Of a DNA stretch of 64,000 bases, positions 37,124 to 46,999 are shown one piece after another. Source of the DNA: Hymenobacter sediminis (GTDB lineage Bacteria > Bacteroidota > Bacteroidia > Cytophagales > Hymenobacteraceae); the NCBI RefSeq assembly GCF_003231285.1, contig NZ_QKNS01000001.1, positions 248,001 to 312,000 of the forward strand, written 5' to 3'. Positions within the stretch are counted from its first letter, which is position 1, and each line of letters starts with the position of its first letter. Both the position numbers and the translations under genes were made by a program. The notes under the pieces were generated by a model. It saw only the letters and a list, made by a program, of their open reading frames with translations, was not told where the DNA came from and ran no database searches.

Positions 37124-37197
37124 TTACTGTATTAATTGGAGTGTGAAAAAGAAAGCTTTACCATATTCCCTTGTTGGGAAGAATTTTACAATTCTGG

Positions 37198-37205
37198 CAA
37201 ATCTA
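37198..37205 (-). promoter_or_regulatory. -7 promoter element of giant gene 1
   Basis: TAGATTTG on the minus strand matches TAnnTTTG and lies about 75 bases upstream of the ATG at 37123. A very similar TAGGTTTG precedes the second giant gene at a comparable distance. No clear -33 TTTG is present. Confidence 0.4.
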
Positions 37206-37397
37206 TTCACACACGCGCAGGGAGCATGCTTTAATTAGTTAAAATCGTGGTTTTTCTCGATGAATAGTAAGCTCGTCCATTCTAGTATTGAGAATGTTAT
37301 AAAGTTGATATTTTATTTCGTTATAAAATTTCATAGTTATTTAATAATAGATGATTCTTTAAGGGCAAGTAATTCCCATAATGGCTGTTTGATAGGT

Positions 37398-38029
37398 TCA
37401 TAAAGCAAAAAAGCCCCTTCTCGTGAGAGAAGGGGCTTTTTTGCTTCGGCTGCAGCCGCAGTCGGTTACTCTTTCACCAAGCGCTGGGTGAAGCGCTGGC
37501 CGTTGCCCTCCACCGTGAGCAGGTAGCTGCCCAGCGGCAGGTCGCGCACGTCCAGCGACTGGTTGGTGCCCCCCGCCTGTGTGAAGCTGCGCACGCTGCG
37601 CCCGGCCATGTCCGTCACCAGCACGCGGTAGGTGCCGGCGGGCAGAGCTGACAGGTCCAGACGGGTGTCAGCCGTGTTCGAGGTCGGGTTAGGATACACG
37701 GCTACCTCTGCTGTCAGGGCTTTGGCAAAGCGCACGACCTGCACGGGGCTCAGAGAGGAGGTGCCGTCGGTGTCCACCTGGCGCAGGCGGTAGTAGACCG
37801 TGCCAGCAGCCTGTGAACCAACACCCCGGTCAGAGAAAGCGTAGTCATGCGCTTGCGCGCTGGTGCCCTGGCCCTGTACTTGGCCAATGGCCTGGAAGCT
37901 GGTGCCGTTGAAGCTACGCTCGACGACGAAGCGCTCATTGTTGAGCTCCTGGCTGGTGCGCCAGAGCAGCTTGGCATCTGCGCCGGCCGCCTGAGCCGTG
38001 AACGAAACCAGCGTCACCGGCAAGGGACG
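37398..38029 (-). repeat. 632-bp perfect direct repeat, copy 2
   Basis: Identical to 29982-30613. It covers the terminator, the stop and the last 187 codons of the 2862-residue gene, from the Arg before PLPVTLVSF to the end. Confidence 0.97.
37403..37446 (-). terminator. Terminator of giant surface-protein gene 2
   Basis: Perfect 20-bp arms (37403-37422 and 37427-37446), loop GTGA; identical to the hairpin at 29987-30030. Confidence 0.9.
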
Positions 38030-41000
38030 GTCGCCGATGCGGAAATTAACAGGTTGCGTGTTCATGCCTCCATTGGCATCGATCGTTGTGATAGTTACCG
38101 TGTAGGAGCCTGCTGAGAGCTGCGACCGGTCGCTGACGAAGAGTGCGCCTGTGGTAGGATTCAGGCTTACCCCGGCAGGTAGATCATTACTACCCAAAGC
38201 CAGCATTGCTGAACGAATGCCATTATCGGTGACGATAGGCTGTACGCTGCTATCATAGGTACCTCCGTTGAGGTCAAATCCATTCGATAGGATATCAGCA
38301 TTGTTGTACACGTTAGCACCTCCTTTTACAGGGGTATTGGTGTAAACCGAGTTGTTGTCTTGGCCTACTACAATGGTGTAGTGGGCGGGGCTTGAAACAG
38401 CTCCTTGGTTGTCAGTTACGGTGTATGTGAAGAAGGAGCTTCCTACGAAAGCTGATGCCGGATCGAAGTACAGATTAGCGGCATTACCTACGGAAATCAC
38501 TTGGCCTACCCCTACCGGGCTACCGTTCAGTAGTAGGGTTCCTTGAGTAGTAGGGGGTAGGGACGTAATGCTGAATGAAGCCAATGAGCCGTCCTGGTCG
38601 AATCCGGAGAGGGAAGAAAGCTGCAGCGGACCGCCGGTATTACCCTGCGGAGTCTGCAGGCGGTTTACATAGTTGTTGGCAGTCGGTACCTGGTTCGCCA
38701 TAGCTATCTGCAGTGTTGCAGCGTTGTTGTCCAGAGCGTCGCCTGTGGTGGTGGTTATTACGCTAGCAGTTGCGGTAAAGGCAGTGCTAGGGGCCCGGAA
38801 AGAAACCGTGTTGGTTATCTCACCCGTTGCGCCCGCCGCCTGCGAGGCTGCGGTGGGGAAGGTAACTGTCCCTGAAGTAGGGTCATAGCTGCCGCCACCC
38901 GAAACCAACACCTTGGTCAGGCCGGTTGGCAACTGCAGTTTCTGTGCAACACTTCTAGCGGTAGAGGGCCCATTATTTAGGGTAACTATCCGGATGGTTG
39001 CTTCAGCATTTGGCAAAATAGCAGCTGGCCCACTGATGCGCGTAAGCACATCCACTACTGGCGTAATGTTCACGCTCACAGAACTGGTGTTGTTGGCCGC
39101 TACAGGGTCGGAGTATGAGGTACCGTTGATGCTGGCTGTGGCAACCAGTGGATCGTTGTTGGCATCACTTACAAGTACCGTGAACGTGGCGCTGGCACCT
39201 GCATTCAAAGTAAGTGTGGCCGGGAAAGTTACTACACCCGTCAGGGGGTTGTAGGCATTCTCCACTACGTTACCATCAGAGTTCCTTACTAGCACACTGC
39301 TCAGGCCGATAGGCAGCGTCACCCGCTCTCGAATGCCTGTAGCCAAATCGCCGTCGTTGGTGGCCGTTACCGTCAGTAATACAGGCTGTCCGGCATTCTG
39401 GGTGGTAACATTGGCCGCAATAGTGGTCCGCAGATCCACTTGATTAGCAGTAGCAGGCCGCACCGGCACAATTAGGCTGACGGCGTTATTGGTTAGGTTG
39501 GCATCATTAGTTTCTATTGGTACGTCAGCTATTGCCGAAACACCAATCAACGGCCGGTCAGGTACAGTGAAGGTAATGGTGTTGCTAACAGCAGAGGCGC
39601 TACCTGATGGCAAGTTGCTGATAATCGGAAAAGTAACGATGCCAGTCTGGCTGTTATACACGCCACCACCTGAAGCTACCACGTTCGTCAGACCTGTTGT
39701 AATCCGGACACTAGGCGCAATGCTCACCGCCGGGGATGGACCGTTATTTAGCGTAGCTACCACGTAGGTGACCGGGTTGCCAACGATAGCAGCGGCAGGG
39801 CCATCCACTGTCACGGCTATATCGGCGTTCCACTTAATCTGGATGGGCTCAGTAGCAATGTTGTTTGACGTTACGGCTTCCGGCGAAGTCGTTGTAACGG
39901 TAGCTCTGGTCTCGAACGTGCGCGGTGCATTGTTGTCAGTAGACTGGAAGGCCGGCGCTTTATAGGTTATTGTGTAGAGGCGAGACTCGCCAGCCTCCAG
40001 TAAGCTTACCGTTGGGAAGGAAATAGTACCCGTGGCAGAATCATATGTTCCATCACCTGAAACCGTTACCAACGTCGGGTCGATACCCGCCGGGATAGTA
40101 GTGGTTTGGCGAACATTGGTAGCAGCTACCAAGCCTTGGTTGCGGGTTGCAACCGTCAGAGTAAGTACCTGCCCGACCGAAGCGGTAGAAGGTCCAGTCA
40201 GCAGGGTAACTACGTCCGTTACGGGGTTTACTTCCAGATAAGTGGTAGCCAGATTGTTAGCTGGCATCGGATCTGAGGTAGCGGCCGTTACGCTGGCCGT
40301 TGCCGTCATGGAGCCAGCTATGGGGGAATTAAGCGTAATGGTATTAGTGACACTCGTGCCGCTTAGTTGGCTGGCAATAGCAGGGAAGGTTACGATACCT
40401 GTCGTAGGGTTATAGTTGCCCGAGCCCGATGCAGTTACGTTCGTCAGGCCGGGGAGCAGGGCTACTTGCTGCGCTACGCTGGCAGCTGGCTTAGGGCCGT
40501 TATTGCCTGTAGTAACAGTCAGAACAACCGGAACATCAGGAGCTACGTTGCTGCTTGAGAACTGTACCGTGGTGTACACGTTGGCCAGGTCCGTAGTAGC
40601 TGGCGAAACTACACTGGCCGGAGCGGCCGCAGTGTTGTTCGCTGTAGTGCCGCTGGCCTCTGCTGTGGCGCTGGTTACAGAAGCCGTAGCGGTAAAGCCC
40701 GTAGCAGGAGCTACAAAGCTAATGGTGTTGTTCACCACTACCCCCGTCGGCAGTACGCTGAGGGCTGGGAAAGTTACTACCCCCGTCGTGTTGTTGTAAG
40801 TGCCGCCGTTGGAAGCAAATACACCACTCAGGTTGGCTGGTAACTGTACCTGCTGTTGCACAGCAGAAGCGGGTGAGGGGCCATTATTCGACGTAAGCAC
40901 TGTGAAAGTAGCCAGGTTGCCCGCTACCGTGGGGGCAGGGCTGCTAATGCTGGTCGTAATATCCGCTATCGGCGAGATGTTGATAAATGCAGTTGACTGA

Positions 41001-44000
41001 TTGTTGTTTGACTGGCCCGAGAAAATAGTGCCGTCATTCATGTTAGCCGTAGCCGTTACTGGGCCGGTAGCCGGTGCCGTAAAGGTGATAACCGAAGAGG
41101 CGTTGCTGCCACTAGGCAAGTCGGGCGTAGAAGCATAAGTTACTATGCCGGTTGCCGGATCGTAGGTGCCGCCGTTGGAAGCCACTACATTCTGCAAATT
41201 TGCTGGCAGCTGCACCCGGCGGAGCACCCCCGTCGAAACGGAAGGGCCGTTGTTCAGGAATGCCACGTTGAACGTGCCCGTCTGCCCAGCCGTCACGGTG
41301 CCGGATGGTACTGTGATTCTACTTTCCACATCAGCCACATTATTAATGGTCGCATTGATGACAAAGCTGTCGCCAGCTAGGTTACTACCTTGGTCTGAGG
41401 TAGTAGTTGTGTTACTGGTCAACGCAATTGTGCTGTTGTTGGAAGGGGTTAGGAAGCTAAAGCGGAAAGACTGCGCATCGCGGCTGTTTACAGTAGACAA
41501 CGTACCAAAGTCAATGATGCCAGTTGCCTCGTTATAGGTATAGGAAGCGCCATCCCGAACGGTCAGATCGGTGGCCGCAATACCGGCAGGCAAGGTTACC
41601 GTCCGGGTCACGTTATTAGCTGCAGCCGGGCCATTATTAGCGTATACTACAGTATAAGTGCTTGAAGGACGACCAGCATTCAGTGTTGTCAAGCCAGATA
41701 GAGCGGTCACTATATCTGCCGAACCCAGTACCTGAGTTGTGACTGTTTGGGTATTATTGGTTGTAATAGTTTCCGCCGAGCCAGAGCTAGTCGTCGCCGT
41801 CGCCGCTACCGATGCCGTGCCAGGCGCCGTATAGGAAACACCAAACGAAGTGTTGGTACCTGCAGACAGGGTAGGCAAGGTAGGGTAGGTAATAGTGTAT
41901 CCGCTAGTTGCGTCGCCGGTTACTACTGCGTTCGGTGCCGAAATGTTGGTTACCTCCTTCGGCAGCGTTATTTGGCGCGTAACGCCGGTTGCATCCTGGC
42001 CGCCATTATTGGCGAAGTTAGCTGTTAAGGTTACTGTTTGTCCCGCTGCAATAGCTGCCGGACCAGTAATAGTTGCGGTTATGTCTACGCTGCAGTTGAT
42101 GCCCGCTGTGCTATTGGCAATGCTACGGCTGATCTGCGCGCTCGAAAGACCTACTACCCCTGCTTCGGCACTATAAGTAGTGCTACCAGCCGTGAGACCA
42201 TTTTGGCCGGCTGCAACAGATGCGCTGGCCACTGGCGCGTTCGTGAGGATAACGCCGCCGCCACCGCCGCCACCCGGGCCGTGAGCTGCTGTAGCACTGT
42301 TAGTACCACCTTTACCACCATTGGCTGCTAAGGAGATAGAGCCAAGGCCAGATGGATTGTTCGCGGTTAGAAGGATAGAACCACCGGCACCGGCACCGCC
42401 GCTACCATCGCCGATTACGGCGTTGCTGGCACTAGCTCCATTAGCCAGAATTGAGCCCGTACCGTTTACTGAGCCAGTACGAATCATGACAATACCACCG
42501 CCGGGGGCACCACTGCTCGCGTAGCCAGCGTTACCGCCTGAGCCATTGTTGGTAACACCGGCACCGCCGCCGCCACCCATAATGAGGCGGCTGCTGCTGG
42601 GCGGGCCAAAGCCTATGCCCGGCTCACCGCCTACGGCTGCTGCAGAAGTCCAGGCGTTACCGCCACGGCCACCGCGGGCGCCGTTGCCGCCGCCACCGCC
42701 GCCTGAGTTCTGGTCATTCGCTGTCGGATTGGCATCTGTTCCGCCGCCGCCAGCGTTACCAGCAGCACCCCGGCCAGCGCTACCATTGAAGTAGCCTTCC
42801 ACACCCGTATCTACTGGGCCTGGGGTTGCGGCGTTTGGTAATGAAGTTACATAGCGCGGAGTGCCAGCAATACCTTCACCTTTCATAGCATGCGCGGCTA
42901 CTGTGGATAATGAGCGGTAGGTAGTGCCACTCTGACCCGTAGCACCATTTAGCGTACGGCCGGCACCACCGCGGAAGCCTATGCCCGAGGCATCAATAGT
43001 AAAGCCATTGAAGTTCAGCTGGCCCGTTACGTCCAGAACGATAAGTCCGCCGGTGCTGCCGTTCCAGGGCGCAGCCGTCAGGGAGGCGCCTAAGGTTAGG
43101 TTAGCATACTGAGGAACCCGTATTACTTGGAAGCGTCGCTGGCCGGAGCCGGTAGTGGGATTGTAATTGACATTCTGGTAGCTATTTTTCAGCCCAGTCG
43201 TGAGGGTCAGTGTACCGTTCGAGATAGGACCTGCCGCCACGGCGTATTCGTATTGGCCAGCCGTGAAGTTATTATTGTTGAGGTAGCCCGTAGCAAAGCC
43301 ACCTGCTATGCCGTCGCCGTACGAGTCGGAGTCAGACACATCTATATCAGCTCCCTGCATTTGTATAATCAGCAGCAGGTCGCCGGCCGTGATAGGCACG
43401 GATACGTTACCGGTAGGGGCTCCTACCACCAAGGTTGTTGCTCCTGCGCTTACCGTTTGGTTAGCTCCGGCGGGGTAGTAAGCATTAGGTGCCGTGCTGA
43501 TGGTAGGGGAAAGGTCTTTGCCGGGCGTGGCGCAAGGCGCTAACTGAGCCGTTGTGGCGGCCGGACCTACCTGGGTCACAGCAGTAGTGATACGCGAATT
43601 GGATGCTGTGCCGTTGTTGTTGGTTGCGTCCGGATCAGCAGTGGCGCTGGTGCTGGCCGCCGTGGCTGTGAAGCTGTAGGGGCCTGCCTGTGCTACCAGA
43701 GTAAGCGTGTTGATGGCCTTAGCACCGCTAACTAGAGTAACCGCGTTAAAGGTCACAATACCCGTAGCCGCGTCGTAGCTGCCATTAGAAACCGTAACGC
43801 TGTTAAATGGTGGCTTATTCGAAAGCGTAATGGTAGTTACTACCCCGTTTGCCGTGGCCGGACCGTTGTTGGTGACGCTTGCGCTGTACGTTCTGGTCTG
43901 ACCTTCTACCCCGGATGTAGCTCCTGAAATGGTAGTAACTATATCTGCTCCAGGTGTTACTGGTACATCGTAAGTAGCCGTGTTTGAAGCCACACCCAAG

Positions 44001-46054
44001 TCATCAGTAGCGCGGTAGGTGAAGGACGCAGTACCCGCAAATGTGCCCGCCGGATCAAAGGAAAGCACGTAGCCAGGTGCTGAAGGGGTAGCCGAAGAAG
44101 GTACCGTGATAACCTGCCCCGCAGTGGCTGCCGCGCCGTTTACATACAGAATGCCCTGGGCCGCAGTAGGCAGCGTAACAATAGTAAAGGAGGCAATGGT
44201 GGTGTTTGCCGGTGAGGTAGTGGCGTCCGGATCGGTGGCGTTGAACGGGTTAATGGTAGTAGCCGCGTTCGTGCTCAGCATCGCTGGCGAATTCGTGACG
44301 TTATTGGCTACCGGAGCCCGGTTCTGCGAGGTCGATATGTTGGCGGCGGCTAGGCTGCCGTTGTTGTTTACTGGCTCTACATCCAGACCAGTAGTGGTGC
44401 TTCTAGCCTGACCATTGACTGAGCCACTAGCTGGCATGGTAAACGAAATGGTAGAGATGCTCTTCTGGGCTGGCGTAAGGGTGCCAATATCCGCCAGGGT
44501 AAGCAAGCCGTTAGTGGCATTGTAGCTGGCATTGGTGCCGCCCGGGAACGTCACATTCTGTAGGTTGGGTACAAGCTGAACGGTAGCCCTTACGCCGGCA
44601 GCATTAATATCACCGCGGTTTTCGGTGGTAACAACGTAGCTCACTGTCTGGCCGGCTTGCGCCCGTGTGGGGCCCGTGAGGGTAGACACCAAGTCTACTT
44701 CAGCGCACCAAACCATAGACGGGATGTTTACGGTTTGTGTGCGGCTAACACCTGCCGTATAGGTCTGGGTGTTTCGGTAAATGATTTCGAGGCGCGAAAT
44801 AGCTACACTAGCCGGGAACGTAAGTACCACGGTTCCGGCAGGGCCGTTGTTTACGCCCGTACCTTTAATGGTGTTGGTACCGGCTACAAATACGTTAGTA
44901 TTGTTTGAGGCTAAGGCTACGTCGGCAGCAGAAAGCTGAAACGGCGTGCTGCTGCCCAAGGCATAGGCATTGAAAGTAACCTCGTCGATGAAGTCGCTGC
45001 CGTTGCCCGCGCTTGTGCTGATGTCAATATCCTCCATGGCGAAGGCCAGGTTACGCACCGGACGGCTGAAGCTCATCTGTACTGTAGCCCGGTTATCGCC
45101 CGATACGTTTTGGTTGTTCAACTGCCATACCAAGCCCTGGGTGGAAACAACACCGGGCTGGTAGCTGATGCCCAGCAAATCGGTTTGGCCGGCTTGAACG
45201 GTGCTGGTGTAGTTACTGGTGCTTAGGGTAGTATTCCCAACGGCCACTCCGGGCTGATTTTTCCAATCTTCGCCCACCGTACGCTCCGAAAAGTCGATGG
45301 CACTGTTCTGGCCACAGGTCGCATTGCTGACGGGCAGCGAGTAATTCGCGGCAGCACTTGTTGCGGTGGTAGTAACATAAGCCGCGTAAGTAAAGCTATA
45401 GTTGCCAGCGGGTGAGGCTGCATCAGGGTCGTAAGTCAACTTTCCGATATCGGCCAAGGCTACATCAACCGGACCACTAACCGTAATGCCGTTTACTCTC
45501 AGGACCCCGCGGGTTGGAATAGATAGAATGCGGTACTTACTGGCGGAACTGCTCCCATCCGCCGCGACGGACTCAAGGGGTTTAAGAGCGGTGGCGCCAA
45601 AAGATTTGGGGATGATAGGTGCGGCCTCGTTAACAGCTACTGGCTGAGCCGCACTAATGGCCAGGTTATACGTGCCGTTACCCGAGAAGCCCGTTGCATC
45701 TCCTGCCTGAAAGGTAAAACTGGTAGTCGTCAGCGTTGCGGTAGTTTTCGCTGCAAAAGCCATGTATTGCGCTTGTTGAGGCGTATATACCGTATTGGCT
45801 ACTACCGGAATATAGTTTGAAATGGCAGCATCGGCTATGTAAAGGACTCCTTGAGCAGCAGGTGGCAAAGCCGTTATCCGGTAGCCAGTAGCCGTACCAG
45901 CAGTAGTAGCCAGTGGTGCCATAGCCGTAATGACGTTGTCACGCCGTACAGTGGTGTTATTGGTAATGGTACCGACTGATGGAGCCGCCCATACCCGGAG
46001 AGGGAGTAAGAGCAGAAGCCAAAATAAGGCCTCCAAGCGTAAATGTGTTTTCAT
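37466..46054 (-). CDS. Giant T9SS-exported surface protein with Gly-rich insert and eleven DUF11 repeats
   Basis: 2862 residues. In order: signal peptide (ALFWLLLLLPLRVWA); two cadherin-like domains (to about 240); the unnamed FSRPVRNLAFAMEDID / FIDEVTF domain (about 245-447); two DUF11 repeats separated by a cadherin-like domain; a segment with GDLLLIIQMQGA, FQVIRVPQY and GLIVLDVTGQLNFNG leading into a Gly-rich, probably parallel beta-helical block (about 1020-1285, with runs such as GGGGGGNGARGGRGG); nine more DUF11 repeats; cadherin-like domains; an FN3-like unit; and the T9SS type A sorting tail. Function as a T9SS-exported adhesin or sheath component is inferred. Base use in the last 188 codons matches gene 1 exactly and differs in GC from the rest. 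Confidence 0.9.
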   Translation of the reverse strand: MKTHLRLEALFWLLLLLPLRVWAAPSVGTITNNTTVRRDNVITAMAPLATTAGTATGYRITALPPAAQGVLYIADAAISNYIPVVANTVYTPQQAQYMAFAAKTTATLTTTSFTFQAGDATGFSGNGTYNLAISAAQPVAVNEAAPIIPKSFGATALKPLESVAADGSSSASKYRILSIPTRGVLRVNGITVSGPVDVALADIGKLTYDPDAASPAGNYSFTYAAYVTTTATSAAANYSLPVSNATCGQNSAIDFSERTVGEDWKNQPGVAVGNTTLSTSNYTSTVQAGQTDLLGISYQPGVVSTQGLVWQLNNQNVSGDNRATVQMSFSRPVRNLAFAMEDIDISTSAGNGSDFIDEVTFNAYALGSSTPFQLSAADVALASNNTNVFVAGTNTIKGTGVNNGPAGTVVLTFPASVAISRLEIIYRNTQTYTAGVSRTQTVNIPSMVWCAEVDLVSTLTGPTRAQAGQTVSYVVTTENRGDINAAGVRATVQLVPNLQNVTFPGGTNASYNATNGLLTLADIGTLTPAQKSISTISFTMPASGSVNGQARSTTTGLDVEPVNNNGSLAAANISTSQNRAPVANNVTNSPAMLSTNAATTINPFNATDPDATTSPANTTIASFTIVTLPTAAQGILYVNGAAATAGQVITVPSSATPSAPGYVLSFDPAGTFAGTASFTYRATDDLGVASNTATYDVPVTPGADIVTTISGATSGVEGQTRTYSASVTNNGPATANGVVTTITLSNKPPFNSVTVSNGSYDAATGIVTFNAVTLVSGAKAINTLTLVAQAGPYSFTATAASTSATADPDATNNNGTASNSRITTAVTQVGPAATTAQLAPCATPGKDLSPTISTAPNAYYPAGANQTVSAGATTLVVGAPTGNVSVPITAGDLLLIIQMQGADIDVSDSDSYGDGIAGGFATGYLNNNNFTAGQYEYAVAAGPISNGTLTLTTGLKNSYQNVNYNPTTGSGQRRFQVIRVPQYANLTLGASLTAAPWNGSTGGLIVLDVTGQLNFNGFTIDASGIGFRGGAGRTLNGATGQSGTTYRSLSTVAAHAMKGEGIAGTPRYVTSLPNAATPGPVDTGVEGYFNGSAGRGAAGNAGGGGTDANPTANDQNSGGGGGGNGARGGRGGNAWTSAAAVGGEPGIGFGPPSSSRLIMGGGGGAGVTNNGSGGNAGYASSGAPGGGIVMIRTGSVNGTGSILANGASASNAVIGDGSGGAGAGGSILLTANNPSGLGSISLAANGGKGGTNSATAAHGPGGGGGGGVILTNAPVASASVAAGQNGLTAGSTTYSAEAGVVGLSSAQISRSIANSTAGINCSVDITATITGPAAIAAGQTVTLTANFANNGGQDATGVTRQITLPKEVTNISAPNAVVTGDATSGYTITYPTLPTLSAGTNTSFGVSYTAPGTASVAATATTSSGSAETITTNNTQTVTTQVLGSADIVTALSGLTTLNAGRPSSTYTVVYANNGPAAANNVTRTVTLPAGIAATDLTVRDGASYTYNEATGIIDFGTLSTVNSRDAQSFRFSFLTPSNNSTIALTSNTTTTSDQGSNLAGDSFVINATINNVADVESRITVPSGTVTAGQTGTFNVAFLNNGPSVSTGVLRRVQLPANLQNVVASNGGTYDPATGIVTYASTPDLPSGSNASSVITFTAPATGPVTATANMNDGTIFSGQSNNNQSTAFINISPIADITTSISSPAPTVAGNLATFTVLTSNNGPSPASAVQQQVQLPANLSGVFASNGGTYNNTTGVVTFPALSVLPTGVVVNNTISFVAPATGFTATASVTSATAEASGTTANNTAAAPASVVSPATTDLANVYTTVQFSSSNVAPDVPVVLTVTTGNNGPKPAASVAQQVALLPGLTNVTASGSGNYNPTTGIVTFPAIASQLSGTSVTNTITLNSPIAGSMTATASVTAATSDPMPANNLATTYLEVNPVTDVVTLLTGPSTASVGQVLTLTVATRNQGLVAATNVRQTTTIPAGIDPTLVTVSGDGTYDSATGTISFPTVSLLEAGESRLYTITYKAPAFQSTDNNAPRTFETRATVTTTSPEAVTSNNIATEPIQIKWNADIAVTVDGPAAAIVGNPVTYVVATLNNGPSPAVSIAPSVRITTGLTNVVASGGGVYNSQTGIVTFPIISNLPSGSASAVSNTITFTVPDRPLIGVSAIADVPIETNDANLTNNAVSLIVPVRPATANQVDLRTTIAANVTTQNAGQPVLLTVTATNDGDLATGIRERVTLPIGLSSVLVRNSDGNVVENAYNPLTGVVTFPATLTLNAGASATFTVLVSDANNDPLVATASINGTSYSDPVAANNTSSVSVNITPVVDVLTRISGPAAILPNAEATIRIVTLNNGPSTARSVAQKLQLPTGLTKVLVSGGGSYDPTSGTVTFPTAASQAAGATGEITNTVSFRAPSTAFTATASVITTTTGDALDNNAATLQIAMANQVPTANNYVNRLQTPQGNTGGPLQLSSLSGFDQDGSLASFSITSLPPTTQGTLLLNGSPVGVGQVISVGNAANLYFDPASAFVGSSFFTYTVTDNQGAVSSPAHYTIVVGQDNNSVYTNTPVKGGANVYNNADILSNGFDLNGGTYDSSVQPIVTDNGIRSAMLALGSNDLPAGVSLNPTTGALFVSDRSQLSAGSYTVTITTIDANGGMNTQPVNFRIGDRPLPVTLVSFTAQAAGADAKLLWRTSQELNNERFVVERSFNGTSFQAIGQVQGQGTSAQAHDYAFSDRGVGSQAAGTVYYRLRQVDTDGTSSLSPVQVVRFAKALTAEVAVYPNPTSNTADTRLDLSALPAGTYRVLVTDMAGRSVRSFTQAGGTNQSLDVRDLPLGSYLLTVEGNGQRFTQRLVKE

Positions 46055-46115
46055 GAAGAAAGTATTAGTGGCGGAGAATTATGCTGAGCAAAGCATTGCA
46101 GAGAAGGAGTTTATA

Positions 46116-46123
46116 CAAACCTA
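46116..46123 (-). promoter_or_regulatory. -7 promoter element of giant gene 2
   Basis: TAGGTTTG on the minus strand matches TAnnTTTG, about 62 bases upstream of the ATG at 46054. The -33 part is not clear. Confidence 0.4.
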
Positions 46124-46916
46124 AGTAAAGCGTTTTGCTGGGAATTGGATTTCTAGGCGAAAGGGCATATCCAGGCGACGAGTAATAGGAGACTCTGGAT
46201 ATAAGTTGAAATTAAAATGTAAGTATTAGCAGAAAAGCAGATTGTAATAATCATATTGATGTCATAAGATAAATCAGTTATATTACTCCAAATCACTTTG
46301 TCTTTCATGAAAGAGTTTGTTTGAAATGGACTGATTTTGCGTTGCAAACAGCTGCAATATAGAAAGTTAACAAGTGGTTTGTGATATACGATGAAGTATG
46401 AGTAATAGATTTGATGAACCAGGTTGAATTATTATTTTTTGGTTTAATTAGAAAATTTATAAAACTGTCTTGATGTGTAAATTTGTTTTTCTAATAACGG
46501 TAATCATCAAGCGTCAATTGCTTTAATGATAGCATATATTAAAAATATAATTATTATTTGCTTAGGCCTTGCTTCAAAATTGGATTATATAGTTCATTTT
46601 AGGATTACATGGCTTTCAAATATGTATCCAGAGCTTCTTTAACTTGTTCGATATGGTTCTTTTTGAGAATATCAATGCCTTAGACTTGTCATTTTTTATG
46701 TTCTGAAACTGATTATAGAAATACAGAGCTTTACACGGTGTCCAAAAATGGGACTGCTTGTTGGGTTTGATGATTCTTAGTAAAAGGCTACCAACAGCAG
46801 CCAAGAGGTGACTAGGCTATCAAGTAAAGTCAGCATAAGTATCAGTTTCCAACCGCCTACCTCTTCAAAGCATACTGCTAGGTGTACTGTTAGGCTTTTA
46901 GGTGATAAGCAGCAAA

Positions 46917-46948
46917 AAGCCCCCTTTCAGCAAGCTGAGAGAGGGCTT
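46917..46948 (-). terminator. Terminator of the 4-alpha-glucanotransferase gene
   Basis: 15-base arms (46917-46931, 46934-46948) pair with one G-U and one mismatch on the minus strand, followed by TTTTT. It lies 52 bases past the stop codon. Confidence 0.75.
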
Positions 46949-46999
46949 AACAAATACATTGGCTATGCCAAACAGAGACCTGCTAATAAGAGTATTACA

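Larger units (their letters stand above)
37124..37465. other. Gene-free interval between the two giant surface-protein genes
   Basis: 342 AT-rich bases. It holds the promoter-like element of gene 1 (37198-37205) and, from 37398, the second copy of the 632-bp repeat with its terminator. No gene seen. Confidence 0.65.
46055..46999. other. 945-base AT-rich gene-free region
   Basis: The stretch is far lower in GC than the rest of the window, especially 46200-46620. It has a TAnnTTTG element at its left end and the glucanotransferase terminator at its right end. Short frames inside (for example near 46153-46347 and 46616-46804) have no family resemblance. It may be a remnant of an old insertion or an unrecognised regulatory RNA region; I cannot show either. 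Confidence 0.5.

Noticed and set aside
31304..44908. Many plus-strand hydrophobic Val/Ala/Thr-rich short frames inside the giant genes
   Set aside because: They are mirror images of Thr/Asn/Gly/Ala-rich coding sequence; none has a complete membrane-protein pattern.
30050..46054. CRISPR or tandem-repeat array in the giant genes
   Set aside because: The periodicity is protein-level DUF11 repetition with divergent DNA; no constant direct repeats of 25-40 bases with unique spacers.
46153..46804. Small minus-strand frames in the AT-rich spacer
   Set aside because: AT-rich DNA yields chance frames; no family pattern, promoter or terminator supports them.
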